Source: Actinomycetota bacterium (GTDB taxonomy: Bacteria; Actinomycetota; CADDZG01; JAHWKV01). Taken from it: 41,559 bases of DNA. Shown here in pieces: positions 32,607-40,686 of the stretch. The first letter of the stretch is position 1. Every line of letters begins with the position of its first letter. The notes beneath the pieces were generated by a model. The model was given only the letters and a program-made list of their open reading frames with translations, did no database searches and was not told the DNA's origin. Made by a program: the position numbers and the translations under genes. Location: NCBI GenBank assembly GCA_035759705.1, contig DASTUJ010000083.1, forward strand, positions 1-41,559, in the 5' to 3' direction.

Positions 32607-33247
32607 GCCCCGACGAGGATCAGGATGGCCCGGGCGCAGGCGTTGACCACCGGCCCGGCGAATCTCGGGAACAGGATGAACCCGACCAGCAGCAGGATCA
32701 CGAAGCCCCACTTGTCGAGGAAGAACACGATGTGCTGCTTGCTCGGCGGCAGCAGGGCGCTCATGATCCGGGAACCGTCAAGGGGTGGGATAGGGAGAAG
32801 GTTGAACAGGGCAAGGGTGATGTTCAGGGTCAGGCTGATCTCCAAAAACCGCCCCCAGAGGCCTGCAGCGCCCGTAAATTCCGCCCCGCTGCGGACGAAG
32901 AGCACCAGCAGGAACGCGCTGACGATCGCCAGGATGACGTTGACCACCGGCCCGGCGATTCCGACGATCGCCGCACCGAAGCGGGCGCTCCGTAGCTTGT
33001 TGGGCGCAAAGGGGACCGGCTTGCCCCAGCCGAACCCGACCATGACCAGCATGAAGGTGCCGACGGGGTCCAGGTGGGACTTAGGATTGAGGGTCAGCCG
33101 GCCGGCCAGCTTGGCCGTGGGGTCGCCCTGAAGGGTGGCCGCCAGAGCATGCCCGTACTCGTGCAGAGACAGGGCGATGATGAAGACCAGCGAAAGTAGG
33201 ATGAACCCGGCGATGTCGGGCGGGTTACTGAAGAGGTATCGAAGCAC
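32603..33247 (-). CDS. Site-2 protease (M50) family membrane protein
   Basis: 214 residues from GTG 33247, with 5-6 membrane helices. The zinc motif HEYGH is at about residues 29-33 in the first long helix, and NLLPIPPLDGSR near 150 gives the third ligand Asp, so the protein should be an active intramembrane metalloprotease. It lacks a PDZ domain, like the short M50 group widely annotated 'site-2 protease family protein', found beside trpS and scpAB in many Gram-positives. It is divergent from trpS with only 44 bp between, so the two probably share a control region. Confidence 0.92.
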   Translation of the reverse strand: MLRYLFSNPPDIAGFILLSLVFIIALSLHEYGHALAATLQGDPTAKLAGRLTLNPKSHLDPVGTFMLVMVGFGWGKPVPFAPNKLRSARFGAAIVGIAGPVVNVILAIVSAFLLVLFVRSGAEFTGAAGLWGRFLEISLTLNITLALFNLLPIPPLDGSRIMSALLPPSKQHIVFFLDKWGFVILLLVGFILFPRFAGPVVNACARAILILVGA

Positions 33248-33291
33248 TTAACCTTAAGCATAAGGGCAGCTACCAAACAGAAGGTTTCAAG

Positions 33292-34284
33292 ATGGCCAGA
33301 GTCTTTTCCGGAGTGCAGCCGACCGCCGATGCGCCGCATCTCGGCAACTACATCGGCGCTTTCCGCCAGTGGGTGGCGCTCCAGGAGCAGCACGAGTGCA
33401 TCTTCTGCGTCGTCGACCTCCACAGCCTGACGATGCCCTGGGACCCCAAGCTGCTCGGCAAGCGCTCCCGATCCGCGGCAGCCAGCCTCATCGCTTCCGG
33501 CATCGACCCCGAGCGATCCGTCCTCTTTCTGCAGAGCGAGGTCCAGGAGCACACCGAGCTGGCTTGGCTCCTCACCTGCGTCTCCCGGATGGGGGAGTTG
33601 AGCCGGATGACCCAGTTCAAAGACAAGAGCCGCAACACCGAAAACGAGTCGATAGGCACCGGCCTGTACATGTATCCGGTGCTGATGGCGGCCGACGTAC
33701 TGGTCTACCGGGGCGAGCTGGTGCCGGTGGGCGACGACCAGCGCCAGCACCTGGAGCTGATGCGGGACATCGCCGAGCGTTTCAACCGGACCTTCGGAGA
33801 GACCTTCCCGGTCCCCGACCCCTACATCCCGGCCGACGGCGCCCGGATCATGGGCCTGGACGACCCGTCCTACAAGATGACCAAAAGCACCGACCGGCCG
33901 AACAACCTGATCTGGATGAACGACCCCCCCGAGGTGGTGCGCAAGAAGATCATGCGGGCGGTCACCGACTCCGGCAAGGAGGTCGTCGCCTCCCCGGACA
34001 AGCCGGCGATCACCAACCTGCTGACCATCTACTCGGCCGTCACCGAGCGGCCGGTCTCCGAGATCGAGCAGGAGTACGCCGGCAAGGGGTACGGCGACTT
34101 CAAGAAGGGGCTGGCCCAGGCGGTGGTCGACTTCCTCGGGCCGTTCCGCGCCCGGTACCTGGAGATCCTCGATGACCCCGGCCAGCTCGACAAGATCCTC
34201 GACGCCGGCGCCGCCCAGGCCCGGGAGATGGCGCAGGAGACCATGCACGTGGTCCGGGACCGGGTCGGGCTGAGGCGCTCCTAA
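33292..34284 (+). CDS. trpS: Tryptophan-tRNA ligase
   Basis: 330 residues, a class-I synthetase of normal length. It charges tRNA-Trp. The HIGH-type motif is PHLGNY near residue 16-21; GDDQRQHLEL near 146 binds tryptophan/ATP; the KMSKS loop is KMTKS near 198, a conservative change. SRMTQFKDK near 105 is also typical. ATG 33292 is preceded by AGAAGG. No T-box or Trp-rich leader is seen in the 44-bp gap. Confidence 0.96.
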   Translation: MARVFSGVQPTADAPHLGNYIGAFRQWVALQEQHECIFCVVDLHSLTMPWDPKLLGKRSRSAAASLIASGIDPERSVLFLQSEVQEHTELAWLLTCVSRMGELSRMTQFKDKSRNTENESIGTGLYMYPVLMAADVLVYRGELVPVGDDQRQHLELMRDIAERFNRTFGETFPVPDPYIPADGARIMGLDDPSYKMTKSTDRPNNLIWMNDPPEVVRKKIMRAVTDSGKEVVASPDKPAITNLLTIYSAVTERPVSEIEQEYAGKGYGDFKKGLAQAVVDFLGPFRARYLEILDDPGQLDKILDAGAAQAREMAQETMHVVRDRVGLRRS

Positions 34285-34324
34285 ATACCGGCGGCCCTTC
34301 CCTTCGCTGGCTATTGTTGAACCC

Positions 34325-35068
34325 GTGACCTACGCCGTAAAGCTGGACGTGTTCGAGGGGCCGCTGGACCTTCTCCTCCACCTGATCTCCAAGGAGCGGG
34401 TGAACGTCGCCGACATCTGCATCGCCGACGTCACCGAGGAGTACCTGCGGGCGACGGCCGCCCTGGGCGAGGTGGACCTGGAGACCGCTTCGAGCTTTTT
34501 GATCCTGGCCGCCACCCTCCTCGAGCTCAAGTCGCTGAAGCTGCTGCCCAACCGTTCCACCGTCGACCCGGAGCTCCGGCTGCTCCTGGAGGAGCGGGAC
34601 CGTCTGCTCCACAAGCTGGTGGTCTACGCCACCTTCAAGAAGGTCGCCGTGCGGCTCGAAGCCCGGATGTCGGCCAACACGGGCTTCCACTCCCGGACCG
34701 CCGAGCTGCCCGAAGAACTGGTCCCGGCGGCCCCGGACATCTTCCGGGGGCTGACCGCCGAGAAGCTGGCCCGCGCTGCGGTCCGGGCGTTAACCCCGCC
34801 CGAAAGGCCGTCGGTCGACACGTCGCACATCACCCGGATCACCGTCAGCCTCGAGGAGATGGTCGAACAGCTGCGGGCCCGAATGGAGCGGGAGAGGTCG
34901 GGCTCGTTCCGGGAGATCTGCCGCACGGCTCAGAGCCGGATCGACGTAGTGATCGCCCTGCTGGCGGTTCTGGAGCTGTTCAAGAGCCAGACTGTCGACC
35001 TCGAGCAGGATGACCCGTTCGGCGAGATTGCGATCACCTACCGGCCCGAAGCGTCCGGGGCGGCGTGA
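34325..35068 (+). CDS. scpA: Segregation and condensation protein A
   Basis: 247 residues from GTG 34325. The kleisin subunit of the SMC condensin complex. The N-terminus carries the ScpA signature FEGPLDLLLHLISKERV (about 10-26); the C-terminal winged helix (about 190-240) binds the SMC head. The next gene is scpB with a 1-nt overlap. ParA/RHH upstream adds a segregation theme to this stretch. Confidence 0.96.
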   Translation: MTYAVKLDVFEGPLDLLLHLISKERVNVADICIADVTEEYLRATAALGEVDLETASSFLILAATLLELKSLKLLPNRSTVDPELRLLLEERDRLLHKLVVYATFKKVAVRLEARMSANTGFHSRTAELPEELVPAAPDIFRGLTAEKLARAAVRALTPPERPSVDTSHITRITVSLEEMVEQLRARMERERSGSFREICRTAQSRIDVVIALLAVLELFKSQTVDLEQDDPFGEIAITYRPEASGAA

Positions 35069-35628
35069 TGGAAGACCTTTTGAGGCACCTGGAGGCGGTG
35101 CTCTTCATCGCCGACGAGCCGGTCCCCACCGCCGACCTGGCGGTCCTGTTCGAGCTCCCGTCCCATCGGATCGAGGAGCTGCTGACCGCCCTGGCGACCG
35201 GCTACGAGGAGTCCCGGCGCGGGATTGTCCTCCGGTCGGTCGGCGGGGGGTGGCGGCTGGCGACCCACCCCGAGTCGGCGCCGTACCTGGAGCGGTTTGT
35301 CGGGGAGCAGCGCCACGGGCGGCTCAGCCAGGCGGCCCTCGAGACGCTGGCAATCGTGGCCTACCGGCAGCCGATCTCGCGCGGCCAGCTGGCCGAAATC
35401 CGAGGCGTCTCAAGCGACGGCGTGCTGCGGACCCTGATCGCCCGGGGGGTGGTCGAGGAGGTCGGGCGTGACCCCGGGCCCGGCCAGGCGATCCTCTACG
35501 GCACCTCCCGGCTGTTCCTGGAGCGGTTGGGGCTAAACGACCTCTCGGACCTCCCGGCACTGGCGGAATTCATGCCCGACACCAAAGCTGTGGAGCGAAT
35601 GGAGTCTGGACTCGGTCCCGGTCTGTAG
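35068..35628 (+). CDS. scpB: Segregation and condensation protein B
   Basis: 186 residues from ATG 35068, overlapping the scpA stop by one base (TGATG); GTG 35065 is an alternative. Two winged-helix domains: residues 1-80 (LEAVLFIADEPVPTADLA) and about 85-165 with LSQAALETLAIVAYRQPISRGQLAEIRG. ScpB dimers bind the ScpA middle and regulate SMC ATPase. The tail after residue 165 is short and acidic/Gly-rich. Confidence 0.96.
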   Translation: MEDLLRHLEAVLFIADEPVPTADLAVLFELPSHRIEELLTALATGYEESRRGIVLRSVGGGWRLATHPESAPYLERFVGEQRHGRLSQAALETLAIVAYRQPISRGQLAEIRGVSSDGVLRTLIARGVVEEVGRDPGPGQAILYGTSRLFLERLGLNDLSDLPALAEFMPDTKAVERMESGLGPGL

Positions 35629-35637
35629 TCTGGGGGG

Positions 35638-37233
35638 GTGAACAATCCACGCCCGCCCGCCAGGGGCGGCAAACCTCCCTTCGCCAAACGCCCACCGAAC
35701 AAGGGTGGCCGCCCGTCGTACGACGATTCACCCAGACCCGCCGGTTCCGGCCGCAGCCGGACCTCCTCGGACGCCAAGCCGGGTTACGGCCAGCGGGGCG
35801 CCTCGGACTCCCGCCCCAGGTCCGAAGGCTCATCGGACTTCCGGCCCGGCCCCTCCCGGCCGCGGTCCTCCGACCGCAGCGGACCGTCCGATTTCAGGGA
35901 CGGCCCCTCCCGGTCCCGAACTTCGGACCGCGGCGACCGGCCTGACTCCAGAGGGGGACCGCCCCGGTCGCGGCCCCCCGAAGGCGGCTCATCGGACTTT
36001 CGGTCCGGCCCGCCCCGGCCTCGCTCCTCGGATCGCCCGGGTAGCTCCGACCGCAGGCCCTCCGGGCCGGGGCCCCGCGACCAGCGGAGCAGGCCCTCTG
36101 ACCGCAGCGCGGGATACCCCAAACGGGACGATCGCGCTTCCGGCTACGGCCGTCCGGAATCGGGAGGCACCAAACCTTCGCACTCCCGGCCCCGCCCGGC
36201 CCCCCGGGACGATTTCGCCCCCGAGCCCCGTAGCGGGCCGGCTCCCACCGCCTACGCCGGCTCGTCCCAAACCATCCAGAGCTCGACGACCGAAGGCGCC
36301 TCTCGCCCGGCAGCCAACCGCAAACCGGCCGGGAGTGGCGCCGGGCCGCGCCCCAAGCCGGCCCAGAAGCGGCAGCCCGCCGGCCGGGCGCCCCGCAAGG
36401 ATCCCGTACGCCCTTCCGCCCCCCGCAAGCCCGCCGCCCGATCGTCGTCCGAGGTTCCGCCCCGAAAGCGGGCGACTGCTGCTTCTGACGCCCCCCTGGA
36501 AGGGACCCGCATCCAAAAGGTCCTGTCGGAGGCCGGTATCGCCTCCCGCCGGGTGGCCGAGGACATGATCCGCCAGGGCCGGGTCATCGTGAACGGGGAC
36601 TTCGCGGACCTGGGCCAGAGGATCGACCCTGCGGTCGACCGGGTCGAGGTCGACCATCTGCGGGTGCAGCTCGACCCGACCAAGCAGTACTTCCTGTTGA
36701 ACAAGCCCGAAGGCGTTATAACCACCACCAGCGACCCCGAAGGGCGTACGACGGTTCTGGACGTCATCGGCATCCACGAGAGGGTCTTCCCGGTCGGCCG
36801 CCTGGACATCGCCACCGAGGGGCTGCTGCTGCTCACGAACGACGGCGAGCTGACGCACCGGCTGACCCACCCCTCCTTCGAGGTGACCAAAACCTACGTC
36901 GCCGAGGTCGCCGGCACCATCGGAAAGGGCGTCATGCGCAAGCTCACCCAGACCGGGGTCGACCTGGGCGAGAAGGAGCTGTTTAAGGCCGACGCGGTCC
37001 GGATCCTCGGCTCCCGCAAGGGCCCCGGCGGCAACCGCAGCGTGGTCGAGCTGGAGGTCCACGAGGGTCCCAAGCACCTGGTCCGCCGGGTGATGGAGGC
37101 GGTCGACCGCCCGGTCCTGCGCCTGGTCCGGACGGGAATGGGGCCGGTGAAGCTCGGCCGGATGACCACCGGCTCCTACCGTCACCTCACTCAAGCCGAG
37201 GTGGACGCGCTGTATCGTGAAGTGGGCCTGTAA
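35638..37233 (+). CDS. rluB: 23S rRNA pseudouridine synthase (RluB/RsuA type) with a long disordered N-terminus
   Basis: 531 residues from GTG 35638, about twice the usual length. Residues 1-285 are Arg/Ser/Pro/Gly/Asp-rich and disordered, with repeated SDFR-x-GPxRPRSSDR units around 62-135. From about 290 come an S4 RNA-binding domain (IQKVLSEAGIASRRVAEDMI, VNG) and the synthase fold with VGRLDIATEGLLLLTNDG (catalytic Asp near 388) and HLVRRVMEAVDRPV. It would modify a uridine in 23S rRNA. The basic extension may bind rRNA or drive condensation. It follows scpB after 9 bp, the usual scpA-scpB-rluB order. Confidence 0.92.
   Translation: MNNPRPPARGGKPPFAKRPPNKGGRPSYDDSPRPAGSGRSRTSSDAKPGYGQRGASDSRPRSEGSSDFRPGPSRPRSSDRSGPSDFRDGPSRSRTSDRGDRPDSRGGPPRSRPPEGGSSDFRSGPPRPRSSDRPGSSDRRPSGPGPRDQRSRPSDRSAGYPKRDDRASGYGRPESGGTKPSHSRPRPAPRDDFAPEPRSGPAPTAYAGSSQTIQSSTTEGASRPAANRKPAGSGAGPRPKPAQKRQPAGRAPRKDPVRPSAPRKPAARSSSEVPPRKRATAASDAPLEGTRIQKVLSEAGIASRRVAEDMIRQGRVIVNGDFADLGQRIDPAVDRVEVDHLRVQLDPTKQYFLLNKPEGVITTTSDPEGRTTVLDVIGIHERVFPVGRLDIATEGLLLLTNDGELTHRLTHPSFEVTKTYVAEVAGTIGKGVMRKLTQTGVDLGEKELFKADAVRILGSRKGPGGNRSVVELEVHEGPKHLVRRVMEAVDRPVLRLVRTGMGPVKLGRMTTGSYRHLTQAEVDALYREVGL
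35829..36048. repeat. Four imperfect in-frame repeats in rluB
   Basis: Four units of about 47-60 bp encode SDFR/SR-x-GPxRxRxxDR-like peptides starting near 35829, 35886, 35941 and 35988. They are in frame, degenerate and without spacers, so they are coding tandem repeats rather than CRISPR. Confidence 0.6.
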
Positions 37234-37269
37234 ACCTTCAGGCTCACCCGAAGAGAGGGCTGAATTTCA

Positions 37270-37635
37270 ATGTCACGAGTGAGGGGCCTGCGCGGCGCGA
37301 CCACGGTTGCCGAGGACACCAAGCAGGAGGTCATGGACTCCACCGCCGAGCTGCTCCAGGCAATGATGGAGCGCAACGGTGTCGAACGGGACGACCTGGT
37401 GACGATCATCTTCACCGCCACCCCGGACATCACATCGGAGTTCCCCGCGGCGGCGGCCCGGTCCATCGGCATCTCCGACGTGCCGCTGTTGTGCGCCTGC
37501 GAGATCGACGTCAAGGGCTCAAAACCCCGGGTGATAAGGATCTTGATGCATATTTATACGGAAAAGAGTCTTGCCGAACTCCGGCACGTCTACCTCAAGG
37601 ACACGCAGTCGCTCCGTACCGATCTACCTCAGTAG
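37270..37635 (+). CDS. aroH: Chorismate mutase, AroH type
   Basis: 121 residues from ATG 37270 with GAGAGGG upstream. It converts chorismate to prephenate. The trimeric AroH fold pattern is clear: RGLRGATTV (active-site Arg) at 5-13, the DDLVTIIFTATPDI strand near 41, PLLCACEIDVKGS near 75 and an IRILMHIYT strand with the second catalytic Arg near 90. It sits directly before tyrA and aroA, so it feeds the prephenate branch; no pheA is seen. Confidence 0.93.
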   Translation: MSRVRGLRGATTVAEDTKQEVMDSTAELLQAMMERNGVERDDLVTIIFTATPDITSEFPAAAARSIGISDVPLLCACEIDVKGSKPRVIRILMHIYTEKSLAELRHVYLKDTQSLRTDLPQ

Positions 37636-37642
37636 GACTTTC

Positions 37643-38758
37643 ATGATCGAACGCAACCCCAAGGTCAACACCCTGGCCATAGTCGGCCTGGGTCTCATGG
37701 GCGGCTCACTAGGGCTCGCCTCACTCGAGCGCGGGCTCGCGGAGCGGGTGGTCGGCTTCGACCTCGACCCGGAGTCGGTCAGGCGGGCCCTGGATCGCAA
37801 GGCCATCACCCACGCCGCCCGCTCCCTCGCCGAGGCGGTGTCCGAGGCCGACCTGGTGGTGCTGGCCACCCCTGTGGGGTCGATCGGAGAGGTCTTCGCC
37901 GAGGCCGCGGCCTGGATGCCCGAAGGCTGTGTGGTCACCGACGTCGGCAGCACCAAAGCCGGCGTGGTGGAGGCGGTCACCCTCAGTGCCCCCGGGTCCG
38001 TGCACTTCATCGGGGGCCACCCCATGGCCGGGTCGGAGAAGGACGGCATCGAGGCGGCCACCCCCGACCTTTACGACGGATGTATCTGGATCCTCACGCC
38101 GACCGGGGCAACCTCGACCGAGGCTTACGGCAAGCTGATGCGTTTCCTGGCCGCGCTGGGCGCCCGGGTGCTGTCGCTGGATCCCGCCCGCCACGACGAC
38201 GCGCTTGCCCTGACCAGCCACCTGCCCCAGCTACTGAGCAGCACCCTGATGGGGTTCGCCGCCGACGTGGCGAAGACCGGCGAGGGGCTGCCGCTGCTCA
38301 CCGCCGGGGGCTTCCGGGACATGACCCGCATCGCCGGCAGCTCGCCCGACCTGTGGGTCGGCATCGTCCAGGAGAACCAGCCTGCCCTCTCATCGCTACT
38401 CAGGCGGTTCCTGGAGACGCTCGGCGAAGCCGCCGACGCGCTGGAGAACCACGACTGGTACCGCCTGCGGGCGATGCTCGCCGAAGCCCAGAGGGCGCGC
38501 CACGACCTTCCGGGCAAGCCCGGCCTGGAGCCCTCCGAGCTGGCCGAGATCCTGATCCCGGTGCCCGACCGCCCCGGCGTCCTGGCCGAGGTGACCACGA
38601 CGGTGGGGGAGGCCGGCGTCAACATCGAGGACCTCAACATCCTCCACTCGGCGGAGGGGGGCCGCGGCGTGATCCACCTGGCGGTCAGCGGGGCCGCCAA
38701 CGCCCGCACCGCCGCCGAGGCCCTGCAGAAAAAGGGCTACGAAACCGAGATCGAGTAG
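37643..38758 (+). CDS. tyrA: Prephenate dehydrogenase with C-terminal ACT domain
   Basis: 371 residues from ATG 37643 (AGGA upstream), 7 bp after aroH. The N-terminal NAD(P) fold has GLGLMGGSLG near 15, VVLATPVG near 72 and GGHPMAGSEKDGIEAA near 117-132 with the catalytic His region; a helical dimer domain follows. The last ~75 residues form an ACT domain (LIPVPDRPGVLAEVT), probably for tyrosine feedback. It oxidises prephenate to 4-hydroxyphenylpyruvate. The ORF upstream of 37643 overlaps aroH and is a shadow. Confidence 0.94.
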   Translation: MIERNPKVNTLAIVGLGLMGGSLGLASLERGLAERVVGFDLDPESVRRALDRKAITHAARSLAEAVSEADLVVLATPVGSIGEVFAEAAAWMPEGCVVTDVGSTKAGVVEAVTLSAPGSVHFIGGHPMAGSEKDGIEAATPDLYDGCIWILTPTGATSTEAYGKLMRFLAALGARVLSLDPARHDDALALTSHLPQLLSSTLMGFAADVAKTGEGLPLLTAGGFRDMTRIAGSSPDLWVGIVQENQPALSSLLRRFLETLGEAADALENHDWYRLRAMLAEAQRARHDLPGKPGLEPSELAEILIPVPDRPGVLAEVTTTVGEAGVNIEDLNILHSAEGGRGVIHLAVSGAANARTAAEALQKKGYETEIE

Positions 38759-38761
38759 CCG

Positions 38762-40045
38762 GTGGACCAGACTTTTTCCCCGGTCTCCCGGCTCGACGGC
38801 CGGCTGACGATGCCGGCCGACAAGTCGATCGCCCACCGGGCGCTGATGTTCGCCGGCATGGCCGCGGGCACCAGCCGGATCACCGGGCAGATCTCAGGCG
38901 AGGACGTCAACTCCACCCGGCGATGCATGGAGGCGCTGGGTGTGGAGTTCACCGACGAGGCACCGGGAACGCTGATCGTGAAAGGGACCGGCTGGGAGGT
39001 ACCGGAACCGGCGGCGCTCGACTGCGGCAACTCGGGGACCACGATGCGGCTTTTGTCGGGGGCCCTCGCCGGGCGCAAAGGCACTTTTACGCTTTCGGGC
39101 GACGATTCCTTGTCCCGCCGGCCGATGGACCGGGTCGCCGAACCGCTCCGTCTTATGGGGGCCAACGTGCGGACATCCGAGGGCGGCCGGCCGCCGCTGA
39201 CGATCCGGGGCGGTTCCCTGAAGCCGGTCGTCTACCGGACCCCGGTACCCAGCGCCCAGGTGAAGTCGGCGATCCTGCTGGCCGGTCTGCAGGCAGATGG
39301 CCTGACCACGGTCCAGGAGGACTCGCCGTCCCGGGACCACACCGAACGCATCCTCGCCTGGCTCGGCTGCCGCATCCTCCGGACGGAAGGACAGGTGAGT
39401 GTGCAAGGCGGCGACCAGCTTTTCGGACACGGCGGTTTTGAGATGGAACTTCCCGGAGACCTCTCGTCGGCCGCCTTCTGGCTGGTGGCCGCCCTCCTTT
39501 CCCCGGCCGGGATGGTCGTTATCGAAGGGGTCGGCCTCAACCCCGGGCGCACCGGCATCATCGAAATCCTCGCCCTCATGGGGGCCGACCTCGGGCTCAA
39601 TGCGAACCTGCCGGGCCCGGAGCCGGCCGGCACGCTTTTCGGACGCGCCTGCAAGCTGCGGTCAACCGAGGTTTCCGGCGACCGAATCCCGGCCGCGGTC
39701 GACGAGCTTCCACTGGTCGCCCTGGCCGCCACGCAGGCCGAAGGAACGACGGTCATCCGTGACGCTGCAGAGCTAAGAGTCAAAGAAACCGACCGCATAG
39801 CAGTCCTCGCCGAGGGCCTGCGGACATTAGGCGCTAAAGTGGAGGAGCGGCCGGACGGCTTGATCATCGAAGGGCCGACCCCGTTGACCGGCGGTGTGGT
39901 GCAGGCCGCGGGCGACCATCGCATGGCGCTGACCTTCGCCGTTGCGGGCCTGATTGCCCGGGAGCCGGTAACGGTCCAGGGCTGGGATGCCGCCTCCGTC
40001 TCCTACCCCGGATTCCTGGACGACCTCAAGAAAGTGGCCGGATGA
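38762..40045 (+). CDS. aroA: 3-phosphoshikimate 1-carboxyvinyltransferase (EPSP synthase)
   Basis: 427 residues from GTG 38762, 3 bp after tyrA. It makes EPSP from shikimate-3-phosphate and PEP. Motifs: MPADKSIAHRALMFA near 17-31 (Lys, Ser, Arg contacts), DCGNSGTTMRLLSG near 88-101, RDHTERIL near 191, DELPLVALAA near 315 and LRVKETDRI near 338 with the catalytic Asp/Glu and Lys, and GDHRMALTFAV near 384. The order aroH-tyrA-aroA-cmk is a compact aromatic operon. Its stop overlaps cmk by 4 nt (ATGA). Confidence 0.96.
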   Translation: MDQTFSPVSRLDGRLTMPADKSIAHRALMFAGMAAGTSRITGQISGEDVNSTRRCMEALGVEFTDEAPGTLIVKGTGWEVPEPAALDCGNSGTTMRLLSGALAGRKGTFTLSGDDSLSRRPMDRVAEPLRLMGANVRTSEGGRPPLTIRGGSLKPVVYRTPVPSAQVKSAILLAGLQADGLTTVQEDSPSRDHTERILAWLGCRILRTEGQVSVQGGDQLFGHGGFEMELPGDLSSAAFWLVAALLSPAGMVVIEGVGLNPGRTGIIEILALMGADLGLNANLPGPEPAGTLFGRACKLRSTEVSGDRIPAAVDELPLVALAATQAEGTTVIRDAAELRVKETDRIAVLAEGLRTLGAKVEERPDGLIIEGPTPLTGGVVQAAGDHRMALTFAVAGLIAREPVTVQGWDAASVSYPGFLDDLKKVAG

Positions 40046-40686
40046 TCATTGCAGTCGACGGTCCCGCCGGGTCGGGCAAGAGCACGATCGCGGCGGCGGT
40101 GGCCAGGCGTTTGGAGATCAGCCACATCGACACGGGCGCCATGTACCGGGCGCTGGCCCTGAAGGTTCTACGCAGCGCGTTGGCTCCGGATAACGCGACG
40201 GCGGTGGCCCGGGTGCTTCCCGAGACGGAGATATCGGTCGGCAACGGCAGTGTCCTCCTGGACGGGGAACCGGTGGAGAAGTTGATTCGAACGCCCGAGG
40301 TGACTGCGGTCTCCTCGGTGGTGGCGCAGCACCAGCCGGTGCGGGTCTGGATGGTCGACCGGCAACGGCAGGTGGTCCACGGCACCCCCGGGGGAGCGGT
40401 GGTGGAGGGCCGGGACATAGGGACGGTCGTCCTGCCCGACGCCGACCTGAAGGTTTACCTGACCGCATCTCAGGAGCAGCGAGCTCGCCGGAGGGCGACC
40501 GAACGTGGGGCTTCCGAGGCCGAAGCCCTTTTGGAGGTCTCCAGCCGGGACGCCCGGGACATCTCACGGGAGCACTCGCCGCTCAGGGCCGCGGGTGACG
40601 CAGTGGTAATCGATACAACCGACCTCTCAATTGACCAGGTCGTCGACAGCGTTTTGCAAGCTATGAGAGAAAGGCAACACCCATGA
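40042..40686 (+). CDS. cmk: Cytidylate kinase
   Basis: 214 residues from ATG 40042. It phosphorylates CMP and dCMP. The P-loop DGPAGSGKSTIA is at 6-17, the HIDTGAMYRALAL substrate region near 31-43 and VVEGRDIGTVVLPDADLKVYLTA near 120; a LID Arg-rich segment EQRARRRATERG follows. Cmk and der are neighbours in most actinobacteria. The overlap with der is 4 nt. Confidence 0.96.
   Translation: MIIAVDGPAGSGKSTIAAAVARRLEISHIDTGAMYRALALKVLRSALAPDNATAVARVLPETEISVGNGSVLLDGEPVEKLIRTPEVTAVSSVVAQHQPVRVWMVDRQRQVVHGTPGGAVVEGRDIGTVVLPDADLKVYLTASQEQRARRRATERGASEAEALLEVSSRDARDISREHSPLRAAGDAVVIDTTDLSIDQVVDSVLQAMRERQHP

Noticed and set aside
33248-33291. Trp-responsive leader or T-box before trpS
   Set aside because: The gap is only 44 bp and shows no leader peptide or T-box sequence.
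35829-36048. Possible CRISPR-like array
   Set aside because: Repeats are degenerate, in frame, without spacers, and encode an Arg/Ser-rich protein segment.
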